NCBI GenBank assembly: GCA_026770575.1
Contig: MU657171.1
Location: forward strand, 305,276-338,330
Length of the DNA: 33,055 nt
DNA from: Pelagophyceae sp. CCMP2097
Lineage: Eukaryota > Sar > Pelagophyceae
Reading direction: 5' to 3'
Shown here piece after piece: positions 17,827 through 29,520 of this stretch. The translations under genes were made by a program, and so were the position numbers. How positions within the stretch are numbered: position 1 is the stretch's first letter; the number at the start of each line of letters is the position of its first letter. The notes under the pieces are model-generated. The model worked only from the letters and a program-made list of their open reading frames with translations, was not told where the DNA came from and made no database searches.

Positions 17827-20800
17827 CTAATAGGCTTGCTGGTCATAATCAGCGTAGCCGTGGCCTTGCTTTCCGTCGTCGCCTTGCTCGGCGGACGCCT
17901 GGTCGTAGGCCGTTTGGTCGTAGGCCGTCTGGTCATAAGTCGCCTGGTCGTAGGCCGTCTGGTCATAAGTCGCCTGTTCGTAGCCCGTCTGGTCGTCGTA
18001 GCCCGTCTGGTCGTAACCCGTCTGGTCATACGCCGTTTGGTCATAGCCCGCCTGGTCGTCGTAGCCCTCGTAGGCCTGGTCGTCGTAGGCCGCCTCGCCG
18101 GCGTACCCCTGCTGGTCGTCGCCGTCGGCCTGCGGCCACTCCGGCGCCGCGCCCTCCGTCGGCGCCGCGTCGCCGCGCGGCTTGTCGTCGTTTTCGGGCT
18201 CGCCTTTTTTCTTCTTTTTGTCGCCCTCGTCGTCGGACCAGAGGCCGGTATCGTCGGCAATCTTTCGGAGCTTTGCCTTGCCCTTTGGCGGTTTGTAGCG
18301 CGGGAAGTCGGCGTACTCGCGCGAACCGGCCTGGACGAAGAGGACGTGCTCGATTTCGCGCGTCTGGGCGTCGATGCGCTGCGGCGCCAGTAGTTTCAGG
18401 CGCGTCGTCCTCTCGTCGGCTTCCGCGACGGCGGCGCCCTGGAGCAGAAAGTCGAAGGTGGCGCCCATCTTGGCGGCGTTGAACTGCTTGTACAGGTCGC
18501 GGCGCAGCAGCTCGCGGGCCAGATGCGCGGGGCACCGCACGTCAATCTCGAGGTCGCCGAGGCGCAACGCCTCGCCGTCGGGCTGTTGCACCGAGACGAA
18601 GATCTTCGTCTTCTCCACCGACTGCGCCCAGGGCAGCACCGGGTCGCGCGAGTCTCTAAAAGCCTGGACCGCCGACCGCGCGGCGTCGCGCGAGAGCTTT
18701 AAAGGCAGCTGCGCCGCCGCTTGGAGCGCCGAAGCGCCCGAGACCGTGGCGGAAGCGAGGCCGAAGCCGACGTCGGCGTCGAACTTTCCGACGATGAGGT
18801 GGCCGCGGCTCGAAACGACCTCTCGCTGCTGCTGCGCGCGGGCTTGCAGCGCCTTTTGCGTCGCGGATCCGTCGTCGACGCGGGCCGCGACGGCGAGGAG
18901 GAGGCGCGCGTACGTCGCGCGCGCCGAGACTTCCGCCTTGACGGGTACCTGGAGCAGCGGCGAGGCGCGCACGGCGTCCGCCGTCTTCGCCGCCAACCTC
19001 TCCCAGGCTGGCGCGACGGGCAGGCGGTAGACGCGCAGGTCGGCAGCGTCGGCGTGGGTCCAGACTCGGCTGAGGCGGAGCTTGGCCAGGTTGCGCTCGT
19101 CGAAGACCCATTTGGGCAGCTTGGCTTCAAAGGCAATCTGGTCCGACTCGGCCTTGGCCCGCCAGTCTTCGGCGCCGTCCTCTTCGTCGTCCCCCACCAG
19201 CTCCTGGCTCGCCTCGATGAGACGCAGGTACGACGCCGCCAGCGCGCGGCGGACCTGCAGAGTAAACGTCTCCAGCAGGTTCGGCCTGCCCGTGTTCGCC
19301 ACGGTTCGGTACTTGAGCGGGAAGACGAGGGGCGCTTCGGCCTTCTTTTCGCTGTTTCCGCCTTGTTCGGGCGCGACGGCGACGAGTCGGAACTTTACGC
19401 CGACTCTAAGTTGCTTGTCCAACTCTGCGCGCGCCACGGAATCGCCGGCGCCGTCGCTCGCGTCGGCAAACGCCGAGCCGCGCTGCAGTAGGAGCCGCAG
19501 ACCCAGCACCTCGGCGCCGCACTTGCGCGCAAACGCGACGCGGCGCTGGAGTTCTCGCGGGCCGTACGTCGCGTCGCGGTCCACGTACCATGTCTCCAGC
19601 GCGTCGTCCGTCTCCCCGACGGCGGCGTCGGCCTTGACGAGCTGCTTCTTCTCGAAGCGCATCGCGGCGCGCCGTTGCTCGGCCTCGTTGGATTTGGAGG
19701 CGCGCGCGGTGCGGTACAAAGCCTGCGCCACGTCGACGGCCCGCCGCTGCTTTTGGGCCGCCGCGACGCGCCGCCTCTTCTCCAGGAGCAGCTTGGCGCG
19801 GGCAAGGTACAACGGCGCGGCAACGCGCAGCGAGACTGCGCCGCGGTCCTTTTCGAACTGGTCCTGTCGGCGGACGTAGCCCGCGAATTCCAACCAGTCC
19901 CCGCCAACAACGTCTCGCACCGTGTCTCGCTTCCAGTAGGGCACGCGCTTCTCCACGGCTTCGACGGCCGTGTCCGACTCTAGCAAAGGGCCCATGCCGA
20001 GGAAGCATTTGAGCAAATACGTCTTCGACTGCCGCAGCCCGCCCTGCGCCTGCCGAGCCACGAGCCACGCCTTGCGCTTCGTCAAAAACCCGGCGTGCTC
20101 GGACCGCGCGCGCGCGCCGCGCCAGACGCGCTGCAACGTCACCGCCGAGGCTTCCTCCAGCACGCCACGCAGCAGCGCCGTCCTCGCGGCGCCGGCGGTG
20201 GCAATCTTCGCCGACCGTAAATCTTCGGCGAGCTTGTCAAAGTGCGCGCGGACGCTGCGCGGCACGTACGGGATGCTCTTGACGCCCTGGGCCGCAAAGG
20301 CCTGCGCCACGTGCTGGAGCGATTCGCCGGTGAGATCTAGCCTCTTTTTGGCGTCTCGGATGCACAACTTCTTCCTCCCCAGCGGCCCGCCCGTCTTGCG
20401 CGCGGCGACAACGCCGCAGTCGTCACAGACTGGCACCAACGGCTCGAAGGTGTGGTTCTGCAGCGAGCCCTTTGAATGCTGGTCGGCGTAGCACGTGTCG
20501 CAATAAGAATCGCGGCATTGGTCACAGAAACGCGTCCCGACCTGGAAGCGGCACTGCACGCAGGCGTCGACACCGAGGCGCGCGTGTTTCGGGCGAAGCG
20601 AATTTCTACGTCTTTCACCTGCCGTCTTGCCAAACTCGTTGTGCTTTCGAGGGTCCAAATCGCACTCCTCGCAGTACAAGTCGTCACATTCAACACAGTA
20701 TGTCGCCACCGTCCGCCGCGCGCAGTGCGCGCACCGCACTTCATAGAGCAGGTCCGCCTCGGGCAGCTGCACGGGGTTGCCGACGTCGAGGGTCCGCAGA

Positions 20801-23800
20801 GCCTTTGGCTTGACCCACTTTGCGGTCGAGGTCCGAGGATTGTACCAATAGCTCCGCTTATTCTCCCCGTCGACGTACTTGTCGTAGACCAGCAGCGCCC
20901 TCTGCGCCGCATTAGAGCGGCCCGCGGCGCCGCGGGCCAAAATGCGCTGCAGTAAACAAGCTGCGGCCACTCGCTTGAGGCCGCCCACCGTCGCAAAAAC
21001 AGCAGACAGCTTGTGCTTCGCCTGCGCCTGCGCCACGCGCCGGCGCCAGCGGTGCTGGATGCGGCCGCAGGCCCGCGCCAGGTGCGCGTCAGCGCGGCCG
21101 GCAAACGTCTTCGAGCCGAGCGCGGCGCGGACGCGCGCAGCCGCGGGGCCCTCGACGACGTGCCTCTCGACGAGCGAGACGAGGCGGGCGTCCGCGGCGC
21201 CGTAGTGCCGCGCGAGGCGCCCGGCGAGCGCGGCTTCGCCGCCGTTTTTGTAGAGGAGGTCGGCGAGCGCTCGCAGGGCTCTGATGAATTCCGCATAGTG
21301 CAGGTGAGACTCGACGGCCCCGTCCTTGGCCTTGCCGCGGCAACGCATGAACGCGAGCTCGACGTCGCTGGAAGACAGCTTTCCAGAGAGGCCCGCGTCC
21401 TTGAAGATTTTTGAAAAGTTGGACACGCCCAGGCGCTGCGTATTGCCCTTGTTCCCGAGCGCACTATAATGCGCAAACGTGCGCTGCAGCTCCCCCAAGT
21501 GCGCCGCCTTGAGGAACTGCAAGGACTGCACCAGCAACTGCCGCCGCACCTCGACGGCCCGCGACAGGCGCGCTTGGAGTTTGCCCGAGAGAGCCACCTC
21601 GTGGAACCGCCGCGACGCCGCGAGTCTGCGGTCGAAGCGGCGCCGCGCCAAGACGCCGCGCGCGACGCAAAGGAGCAGCTGCGATATGCGCCGCATGCGG
21701 CCGCGCTCCCGCACGTACCGGCGCCGGTACAGGAAGCGCCTCAGGCGCGACTGCACAGTCGTCGCCGCGCGACGCTTCGAGACGGCGCGGCGGTAGAAGC
21801 GCGCCACCGTCCTCGCCATGAGCAGCCCGGCGCGCCTTCGCCGCCGGCGCAGGAGCCGGTGGTGCATCCACCTCGCGAGGAAGCGCGCGGCCCGCGTGAC
21901 CGCTCGGAGTCGCGCCTCGGCGAGGCGGCGCCGGAGCGCAAAGCCGCGGAAGAGCGCCTGCAAAAAAATCATGCCTCGCTTGTGCTTCCTCGACGCGAGC
22001 GGGTGCAGGCTGATGAACATTGTGAGCCTGTGCTGGTGCTGCGCCTTGAGCTCTTTCTTCAAGGTCTCGGCCGCCTCGGCCGCCGCCGAATCGCGCAGGG
22101 CCCGAAGCCGCTTGAGGAACGCAGCGCGCACGATGAACGTGCGCGCCGCCGTCTTGAGCCGCAGCGCCGCTAAACGCCGCGCGTCCATGGCTCGAACCTC
22201 ATCGCGGCGCGCCTGCCTCAAACGCTTGCGGGCCTCGTAGCGCAGGCGCCAGCGCCGCTGGATTCGCTGGACCAAGGTGATGGCGCGCCACCGCTCCCGC
22301 GCCGCCTTGCTGGCGGCGCGGCCGGGCAAAGCGTTGAACCAGCGCTGGATGGCCTCTGCCGCTCCGTGCTGCTCGAAATTGTACGCCATGCTCAACCGCG
22401 CCGTCGAAAACCTCGCGCGCGTCTTGCGGTGCCGGTCCCGCGTCTTGCGGATCAAGTAACGCAGCCGCGCCCGCTTGCCGCGCCACGCGGTGGCGATTTT
22501 TGTGACCGCGCGCCGCTTGGCCATGAAGCTGGCCAGGCCGGCCAAACCCTTGGCGCGCGCGACCTTGTTCTTGTAGCAGTCTATGACGACCTGTGCAGCC
22601 AACCGGCGCTTCAAGCGCAGGCGCATGCGCCGGCGCACGCCCGCCCGCAGCAGCGTCCGGTGCAGCAGGTGCGACGCGCGGCTGACCCCAAGCAGGACCT
22701 TTGCCAGCTGCGCCGCTTTCCGTTCCAGCTCCTTGAGGCGCGCCCTGCGGACCGTGGCCAGGAACCCTTGCCCCTTTTTCGTCTGCCAGGCGGCCTGGAT
22801 CTTGACCGCGGCGGCGACCTTCCCTCGGTGGCTCTGCAGCTTCAGAAACTCCTTCCAGAGCGCCAGCGCCTTTGCCGCCTTGGCGCGCAAGTTCTTCGAC
22901 GCGGCTTTGTAGACTGCGCGCACGGCCTTTTGCAGGCCCGCGGAGTGCATATCTTGAGAGGCGAGGAAGTCCACGGGCAACGACCGCTGCACCCGCTCCA
23001 AAGTCTCCCCGACGCGCACCAGCGCCACGCGCGTCCGCCGCCGCGCGAGCTCGACGTCTGCCGCCCCGACCAACCGCGGGCCCACGCCATCGCCCTCCGA
23101 CTTGACCGCTGACAGCCGCCGCGGGATGGCCGCGCCATAATCTGGTTGCCGCGCCTTCTTCCGGAGGCGCACCTCGCGTGCCGTCTGGCGGTCGTGTGGG
23201 ACCAGCGCCGACGACGGCAAAACGACGAGGGCGCCCTCGCTCGCAGAAGCGTCGTCGTCCGACACGGCACCCCCCGGGAACGACGCCTGCCTCGCGGCCT
23301 TGGTCGGCAACGGCGCATAAACAACCAGCTTCGTGGCGGCGTCGTCCCGCGACACGTCGGCGCCGAGGAGGAAAACGGCGCCGAGGCCGGGCAGCCGGTC
23401 CGCCGTGGCGGGGCGTTCTGCGATGATCTCGGCGACGTCGCGGAAGTCGTCTACCGGCAGCGCCGGCGCCGTCAGCGAAAAGTCGAGCGTCGGCAGCGCC
23501 TTCTTCCGCGGGACCTCGCGCCACCGCTTCGGTGGTTCGGCGGCCTCACGGCTCTGCGCGCGCGGCTTGGAGCCCGCGGCGCCGAGTACGGCGTAGAAAA
23601 TGTCCCGCGGGACCGCCGCCGCCAAGCCGATGACCCGGTCCGCCGGGTCCAGCGGCACCTCGACGGGGGCGGCCTGCGCGGCCTCGGTGGCGAGCACCTC
23701 GGCGCGGTGGAGCGCCGCCGCCGCGTCGCGCTTCACGGCTTGCGCGGCGACGAAGCGGTCGTGGACGAGGACTGCGGCGATTTCGAGCGAGTGGTGCACG

Positions 23801-26800
23801 TCGCCGTCGTCCACCGAAAACCAGCCGCGGTGCAGCCGCCGGTGCGCCAGCAGAGACAGTGGGATCAAAACGGTGCCCAGCGCCTTGCGGCCATCCTCGT
23901 TTGTGAGAAATAAAGCGACGTCGACGGACGCCGGCGCCGCGCCCCCGTCGGCCCAGAGAGGCACCATGAACCGCTCCGTGACGCGAGAATACGCCTCGTC
24001 GGCCGCAAAAGCAAACGTCGCTCTTCGTCGTTCGCCGCCCGACGAAACGTCGACGTCAACGCGGTCCGTCGGCGCTTCATTTTCCGCGCCTTTGAGGAGC
24101 ATGGCCCGCGACGGCGCGAGGCGCGCGCGCAGGACGCAGAGGATGAGCGCGTTTGGCGAGTGCTGGAAGAGCGCGTCGGCCGAAGGCAATTCGTGCGGCA
24201 GGCTCCAGGCAAGCACCGGCCGGCAGACCCACCGGAGACCGAGCTCCACTGAAAAGCGCCGGCCGTCGCGGCGCCTCACAGAGTGCCACCGGCGGTCCAC
24301 GCGCGCGCCGAGACCGCCGAGCGCGATGTGCAAGACGCCCTCGTGCCCCGGCCCCGCGCCGTCGGCCTCGGAGCAGCAGACCTGGAGCACCTCGAACTCG
24401 TCCTCCGTCTCCAGCTCGAAGCACTCGGCCCAGGCCCAGCCGGCGCGCGGGCCGCCGAAGACATTTCGGGTCGCGCGCCGCGGCAGCAGTGAGTTGCGGA
24501 GCCAGACGTCAAGGCCCAGCGGCTCGTCGTGCCCGGCTTCCGGCTGCGCGCACCAGGCGCGCGCAACGAAGCACTGCAGCACGTTTGGTCCGGCGGCGGC
24601 GGGCGCGCGGCTCTTTGTTGCTATCTCAGGCGCCATCTGGTCTGGTAGCGGCACGACGTATTTGGCGTCGAAGACCCAGCGCATTGCGACCTCTACCTTG
24701 CCGAAGTTGCCCGCACGCAAGCCCTGCCGGTCGCCGAGGTCGAACCAGTCGCGCAGCGTCCTGCCTTCCGACAGCCGCGCCATTGAAATCTCAAACTTGC
24801 CGATGAACGAGTCGAGAGATGCGTCGGCCGCCGCGGGAGCCGCCGCCGCCGCGAATGACGCCGATGCAGCGCAGCCTCGGACCGGGCCATCGGCAATCGG
24901 CGCTTTTGCGGCGACAACGTTGCGTGGGGACGCCGGCGCCTCAAAGACGTCGGCTAATGCGCCCGGGGCCTCCAGCGTGATCTCGACGACGCCGTCCGCG
25001 TCGACGGCCTCGAGCTCGAGGACCTCGACTTCTTCCATTCTCGAGTGCCGAGTTGCGCCCGGCGCGGGCCCGAGCCAGTCCCGCAGCCGCGCGGCGCGGC
25101 ACCGCGGCGCGCCACGGTACTCGACGCGCGCCCGCGGCTGCGCGAGCGCGCTCGCGATGCCGCGCGTGCGGATCAAAACGACCTTCAAAACGTTCGGCGC
25201 TTCGCCGGCCGCATCCGGGGCGTGCAGAGCCCTCAGGAGAGGAGCGCCCGGGAGCGCCGGCGCAAAGGCGCCGGGGAGGGCGACGACGCGCGCTGCGTCA
25301 TGGTACCACTGCAGCGCGAACTCCAAACGCGCGTCCGCGCTCTTGCCGCGCGAAACGCGGTACCACCGGCGCTTGACGCGGCCGTCGGCGAGGCCGTCGA
25401 GCTTGATGGCGCAGTGGCCGATGGCGCGCGGTTTCGCCGCGTCGTCGTAGACGGTGACGGTTACGATGCCCTCCTCGGCCGTAAAATCCAGCGTCTGGAG
25501 CCACGTCGGCTCCAGCGCCGAGACCGGGTACGTCGGCCTCGCCGTCGAATGCGCGCCGCCCTGGTCGAACGAGGCCTCGAACACCACAAACGGGTTGGCC
25601 GCCGGCAGGCCGTAGCCGCGGATGAGGCAGACGCGGAGCCCGTTTTTCAATAAAGTCGTCGGTTTTGTCATCGTAAACGACCCCGGCAGCGCGACCGGCG
25701 CCACGAGCTTGGCATCGAAGATCCAGCGCAGGCCGAGCTGCACTTTCCCGACGCACGCGCCGGCGCCGTCCTGCAGGTCCCACCAGCCGCGGTGGATGTC
25801 GCGGTCACCCAGCGCGTCGGCGAGCGAGATGGAGCACGCGCCCAGCGGGGCGGCCTCCGCCTCCGCCGCGTCGACGGCGACGGTCAAGACGCCGTCGTAA
25901 GCGGCGATTTCGAAGGACTCGCCCCACGTCGGGTGGCGCGCGGTCAGCTTGCGCGTAGTCTGCATTTCCGCGTCGCCGATTCGCAGCGTCACCCGCGCGT
26001 CGATGCCCCGCCGCGAGTCGTTCGCGGCGGCGAGGTGGCGCGCCTTGACGACGAAGATTTTGACCAGGTTAGGCGGTTCGTCGAGGACAGTCTCAGCCTC
26101 GGGCTCGACAAACGCCGGTGGCAGCGGCACGATAGAGCGCGCGTCACAATACCACAGCAGCGCCAACTCGACGGCGCCCTCGGCGGCCTCGGGGCCGGCA
26201 GCTAGCGTGTACCACTTGCGGTGGACGCGGCCGTCGGCGAGCGTCTCCAGGTCGATTTCCATCCCGCCGATGTCGGCGTGGCCGCCCGCAGCGTCGACGG
26301 AAACGTGGAGCGCGCCGGCCTCGGCGCGGAGCTCGAACGATTCGCTCCACGAGGGCGCCTGCGTCTTCGCCTTGTGCGTCGAAGCGTAGCGCTGGCTGTC
26401 GACTTCAAACGTGACGCGCGGGTAGCACACCTTGCCCGCCGCAGAAAGGCCGCGGCCGCGGACGAGGAAGATCTTTAAAGCGTTGGGCTCGCCGTCGAAC
26501 CCGCCGTACTCTTCGCCTCGTGCGCCCGTCGCAAAGTCCGGCGGCAGCGGAAACGTACGCGCGGCGTCATGAAGCCAGCGCATCGCCAGTTCGACTTCGC
26601 CGGCGCCGGCGCCTTTGTTGGTCAACGGAAACCACGCGCGCAAGAGGCTCCCGTCGCCGCCCAGCGCCGCAACAAGGTCGATTGCGCAGCTGCCCATAAA
26701 GTCGTTGCCCGAGGCCACGTCGCGGTCCTCCACGACGACGTCCACAATGCCTTGCTCCGCGGGCACTTGCAGCGTCTCCATCCACACGGGATTCAGAGTC

Positions 26801-28926
26801 TTGGACCTGTGCGCCGTCGCGAGCCGCTTCTCGGCGCCGCCGCGCAGCGCTAGCGTCACGAGCGGGTCCGACGAAGCCTTTGCCATCAAATGCCAGTCCA
26901 TGGCCGGTAGGCCGCGCGCGCGGAGCACGCAGACGACGACGACGTTGCGCTGCAACAAACGGACCTCGACTGGCTCTTCGGCCAATAAATCGTCGGGCAG
27001 CTCCGTCGCCCTTGAGCGCTCGTGCACCCAGCGAATCGCCAACTCTACCCTGCCCAACGAATCGTCGGCGCCGCCGCTCGCGGGGCATAGCGCGTGCCAG
27101 CCGCGGTGCACGGCGCGGTCGCGCAGCGCGTCGAGCGGGATGGAGGACCGGCCCATAAAGTCGGCGCTGCTCGCGACGTCGTAGTCCTCGACGGTCAAAG
27201 TCACCGCGCCGTCCTCAAAGGCGAATTCAAACGACTCGAGCCACGTCGGTGCGAGCGTCTTCGGCTTGACTTTTGACTTTTGAACGTCGCCTCGGTGCTC
27301 AAACGTCACAAAGGGGTCGCTCGTGCCCTTTTTCGAGAACAGGCTCGTGTCCATGGCGGCCAGGCCGCGCGCGCGGACGAGGTAGATGCGGAGCGTGTTC
27401 GCCGGCAAATCAGGGTGCGCCTCGGCGGCCGTCAGCGCCGCGGGCAGCTCGAAAACGCGCGAAACTTCGTGCTCCCATCTCAGGGCCACCTCGACGTCGC
27501 CCTGCGCGGCGGTGCCGTCGGCGTTGCAGAGGTTGTGCCAGCGCCGACACGTCTGCCTGGACACCAAGTCGTGGACGTCGACGGAGAAGGTGCCCATAAA
27601 GTCGTTGCCGCGCGCCCGGTCGTAATCCTCGACCGTAAAGTCGACAAAGCCGTCGGCTTCGTCGCAGTCGACTTCAAAGGACTCGAGCCACTTTGGCGCG
27701 AGGCACTTTTTCTTCACCTTGGACGTCTGCCGCTTCCCGCCGTGGCCGCGCATCTCGAAGGAGACCACGGGGTCCGACGAGCCGCCCTTGGACAGCAAAT
27801 TGCGGTCCATGACCGCGAGGCCGCGCGCGCGGATCAAAAAGACGCGCAGCAAATTCGGCGCCTTTAAAGGGTGCGCCTCGCGCTGCGAGAAGGGCAGCTG
27901 GATGACGCGGGAAGGGTCGTGGACCCACCTCAATGCCAAGTCGACGCGCCCCATCGCCGGCCCGCCGTCCTTGTCGAGGAGCGCGTGCCAGGCTCTTTTC
28001 ACTTCGCCGCCGCGGCCCGCGTCGAGGTCGATTTGGAACTGGCCCATGAACTCGCGCCGGCCGACGTCTGCGTCTTCCAGCGTGAATTCCAAGAGGCGGC
28101 TGCCGTCCTCTTCCGCCTCGAGATCAAAGTCTTCCATCCAGTCAGGAGAGAGCGTCTTTTTCCGCACACTCGACCGCACAGAAGCGCCGCCAGAGCCGCG
28201 GACCGCAAACGTCGCGACGGGGTCCGACGAGCCGCCCGCGGAGAGCACGTTCTTGTCCATGACGGCGAGGCCGCGCGCGCGCACGAGCAGGACGCACAAC
28301 AAGTTCGGCGGGCCCCGCACGACCGGCGCCGAGAACGCCGCCGGCAATGCGTAGGCAAACGCCGCGTCGTGGATCCACCTCAGCACGCACTCGACTTCGC
28401 CGCCGGCCTGGCCGTTCTTGTCGAGGAGCGCGTACCACGCCCGCTGTGGTTCGCCGCCCGCGAGCGGCTCGAGCGGAATGGCCACGCGGCCCATGAACTC
28501 CGTCCGCGCCAAGTCGACGTCGCGGACCTCGAGGACGAGCGAATCGACGGCGTCGTCGACGCCGACCTCAAAGGCCTCGCCCCATAGAGGCTCCAGCGTC
28601 TTCTTCTTGCAAGTCGACTTGCGCTCCTCGCTCCCCACGCGCAGCAATACCTGTGGGAGACCGAGGTGCGCCCCGCCGAGACCTTTCTCCGGCAAACCGG
28701 CTCGTCGGACAGACTCGTCTCTTCAATCGTCTCCTCAATCGAGCGAGCGACGCACCATGGGGTCGCTCGAGCCGCCTTTGCTGAAGATGTGCTTGTCCAT
28801 GATCGGCAGCCCGCGCGCCCGGACCAGGAAGATCTTGAGCAGCGTCGGAGGGCCCGGCGCCGCCACAGCCAGCATGGCCTCCGGGACGCCCTCCATCGAT
28901 TCCGCCGCGCTTGGAACGCCCTCCAT
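17827..28926 (-). CDS. Giant C2-IQ-p25alpha-WW-Bbox protein, ~3,664 aa
   Basis: Eleven tandem C2-like repeats of about 150 residues fill positions 1-1700. Each starts like L-x-I-F-L-V-R-A-R-G-L and ends like L-R-W-V-H-D. Repeats 1-5 keep the calcium-type S-D-P and D-x-D/F-M-G signatures; 6-11 have lost them. Residues 2000-2400 are Arg/Lys-rich with several IQ motifs (e.g. V-K-I-Q-A-A-W), predicted to bind calmodulin or myosin-type light chains. A p25-alpha (TPPP)-like region follows at about 2440-2525, a WW-like domain at 2641-2672 (Y-W-Y-N-P-R-T-S-T-A-K-W-V-K-P) and B-box-like Cys/His clusters at 2690-2800. The last ~100 residues are YDQ-rich. No transmembrane helix is seen, so it is not a ferlin. 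Exon 1 is 28756-28926; intron 28651-28755 (GTGCGT...CAG) splits the first C2 domain; exon 2 is an unbroken 10.8 kb. A cytoskeletal or membrane scaffold role is inference. Confidence 0.85.
17890..18065 (-). repeat. 15-bp in-frame minisatellite coding YDQTA/YDQTG
   Basis: About a dozen 15-bp units encode Tyr-Asp-Gln-Thr-(Ala/Gly) at the C-terminus of the giant protein, with variants such as Tyr-Glu-Gln-Ala-Thr. Unit length is a multiple of three, so copy-number changes keep the frame. Aromatic/Gln-rich tails of this kind are often disordered and self-associating. Confidence 0.85.
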
Positions 28927-28949
28927 CGATTCCGCCGCGCTTGGAACAG
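28889..28949 (-). repeat. 30-bp tandem duplication at the giant gene's 5' end
   Basis: Two identical 30-bp copies (plus strand GCCCTCCATCGATTCCGCC...) lie side by side. They duplicate the segment coding Met-Glu-Gly-Val-Pro-Ser-Ala-Ala-Glu-Ser, giving two possible in-frame start codons 30 bp apart. The upstream one (28924-28926) follows an in-frame stop. Confidence 0.85.
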
Positions 28950-29520
28950 GCGGCTTCGTCGACGATCAAGAGTCGGGCCGCCGCCTACGTCGCGGGCCCG
29001 ACGCCGACGAGCAGCATCGGCGCCACCCGAGACCGCGGCGCTCTTGTCTCCGCCGCTGTGGAAAAGCTTGTAAATATATCGCTAAATTCTGCTTTTTGAG
29101 AATCTTTAAAACTTGGCGCCCTAACGCTCCGAGGGGGTAGACTTACGCGACGCGTTTCGTGGACGAGCAGCGACAAGGAGATCTCCCGAAGGTTTCAGTA
29201 AAGAAAACCAAGTATAACTGGCGATGGGGCGCGCCCGAAGAGGACGCGGGCCTACGGTATAGACGGTTTTTAAGCTCCTCTCGAGGCTCCTGTCTCTGCC
29301 GTGGAAGAAAGGAATGAGCGGGACTTCACACTCGTAACTTCAACTTGAGATTTTAGTCTATAATTTTAAGATGAACTGCAAATGTGTCACAAGTGCGTTT
29401 CTTTTTTCGCTACCAAAATCGAATTCTTATAACTTTCAATTTGTAATTTTCGTATAACAGTTTCTTGAAAGTTCGCAATGAGTCGACGTGGAGAATTCCA
29501 ATTAAAAAGAATTTCCGGAA
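28950..29520. other. Gene-free spacer upstream of the giant gene
   Basis: No supported gene lies here. GC content falls from high to low rightwards, with AT-rich DNA from about 29340 to 29520. The block 29133-29170 (core TTACGCGACGCGT) recurs at 31695-31732. The interval should include the giant gene's promoter. Confidence 0.5.
29133..29170 (+). repeat. Dispersed repeat copy 1 (TTACGCGACGCGT core)
   Basis: About 38 bp starting GGGGGTAGACTTACGCGACG match 31695-31732 with only a few differences. The origin is unknown. Confidence 0.65.

Noticed and set aside
17812..18393. Plus-strand ORF coding a very hydrophobic Val/Leu/Arg repeat protein
   Set aside because: It is the antisense of the YDQ minisatellite of the giant gene; the repeat alone explains its open frame and hydrophobicity.
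23600..25450. 616-codon plus-strand ORF antisense to the giant gene
   Set aside because: It is Ser/Arg/Ala-rich without domains, and opposite conserved C2 repeats. Long antisense frames are expected at this GC content.
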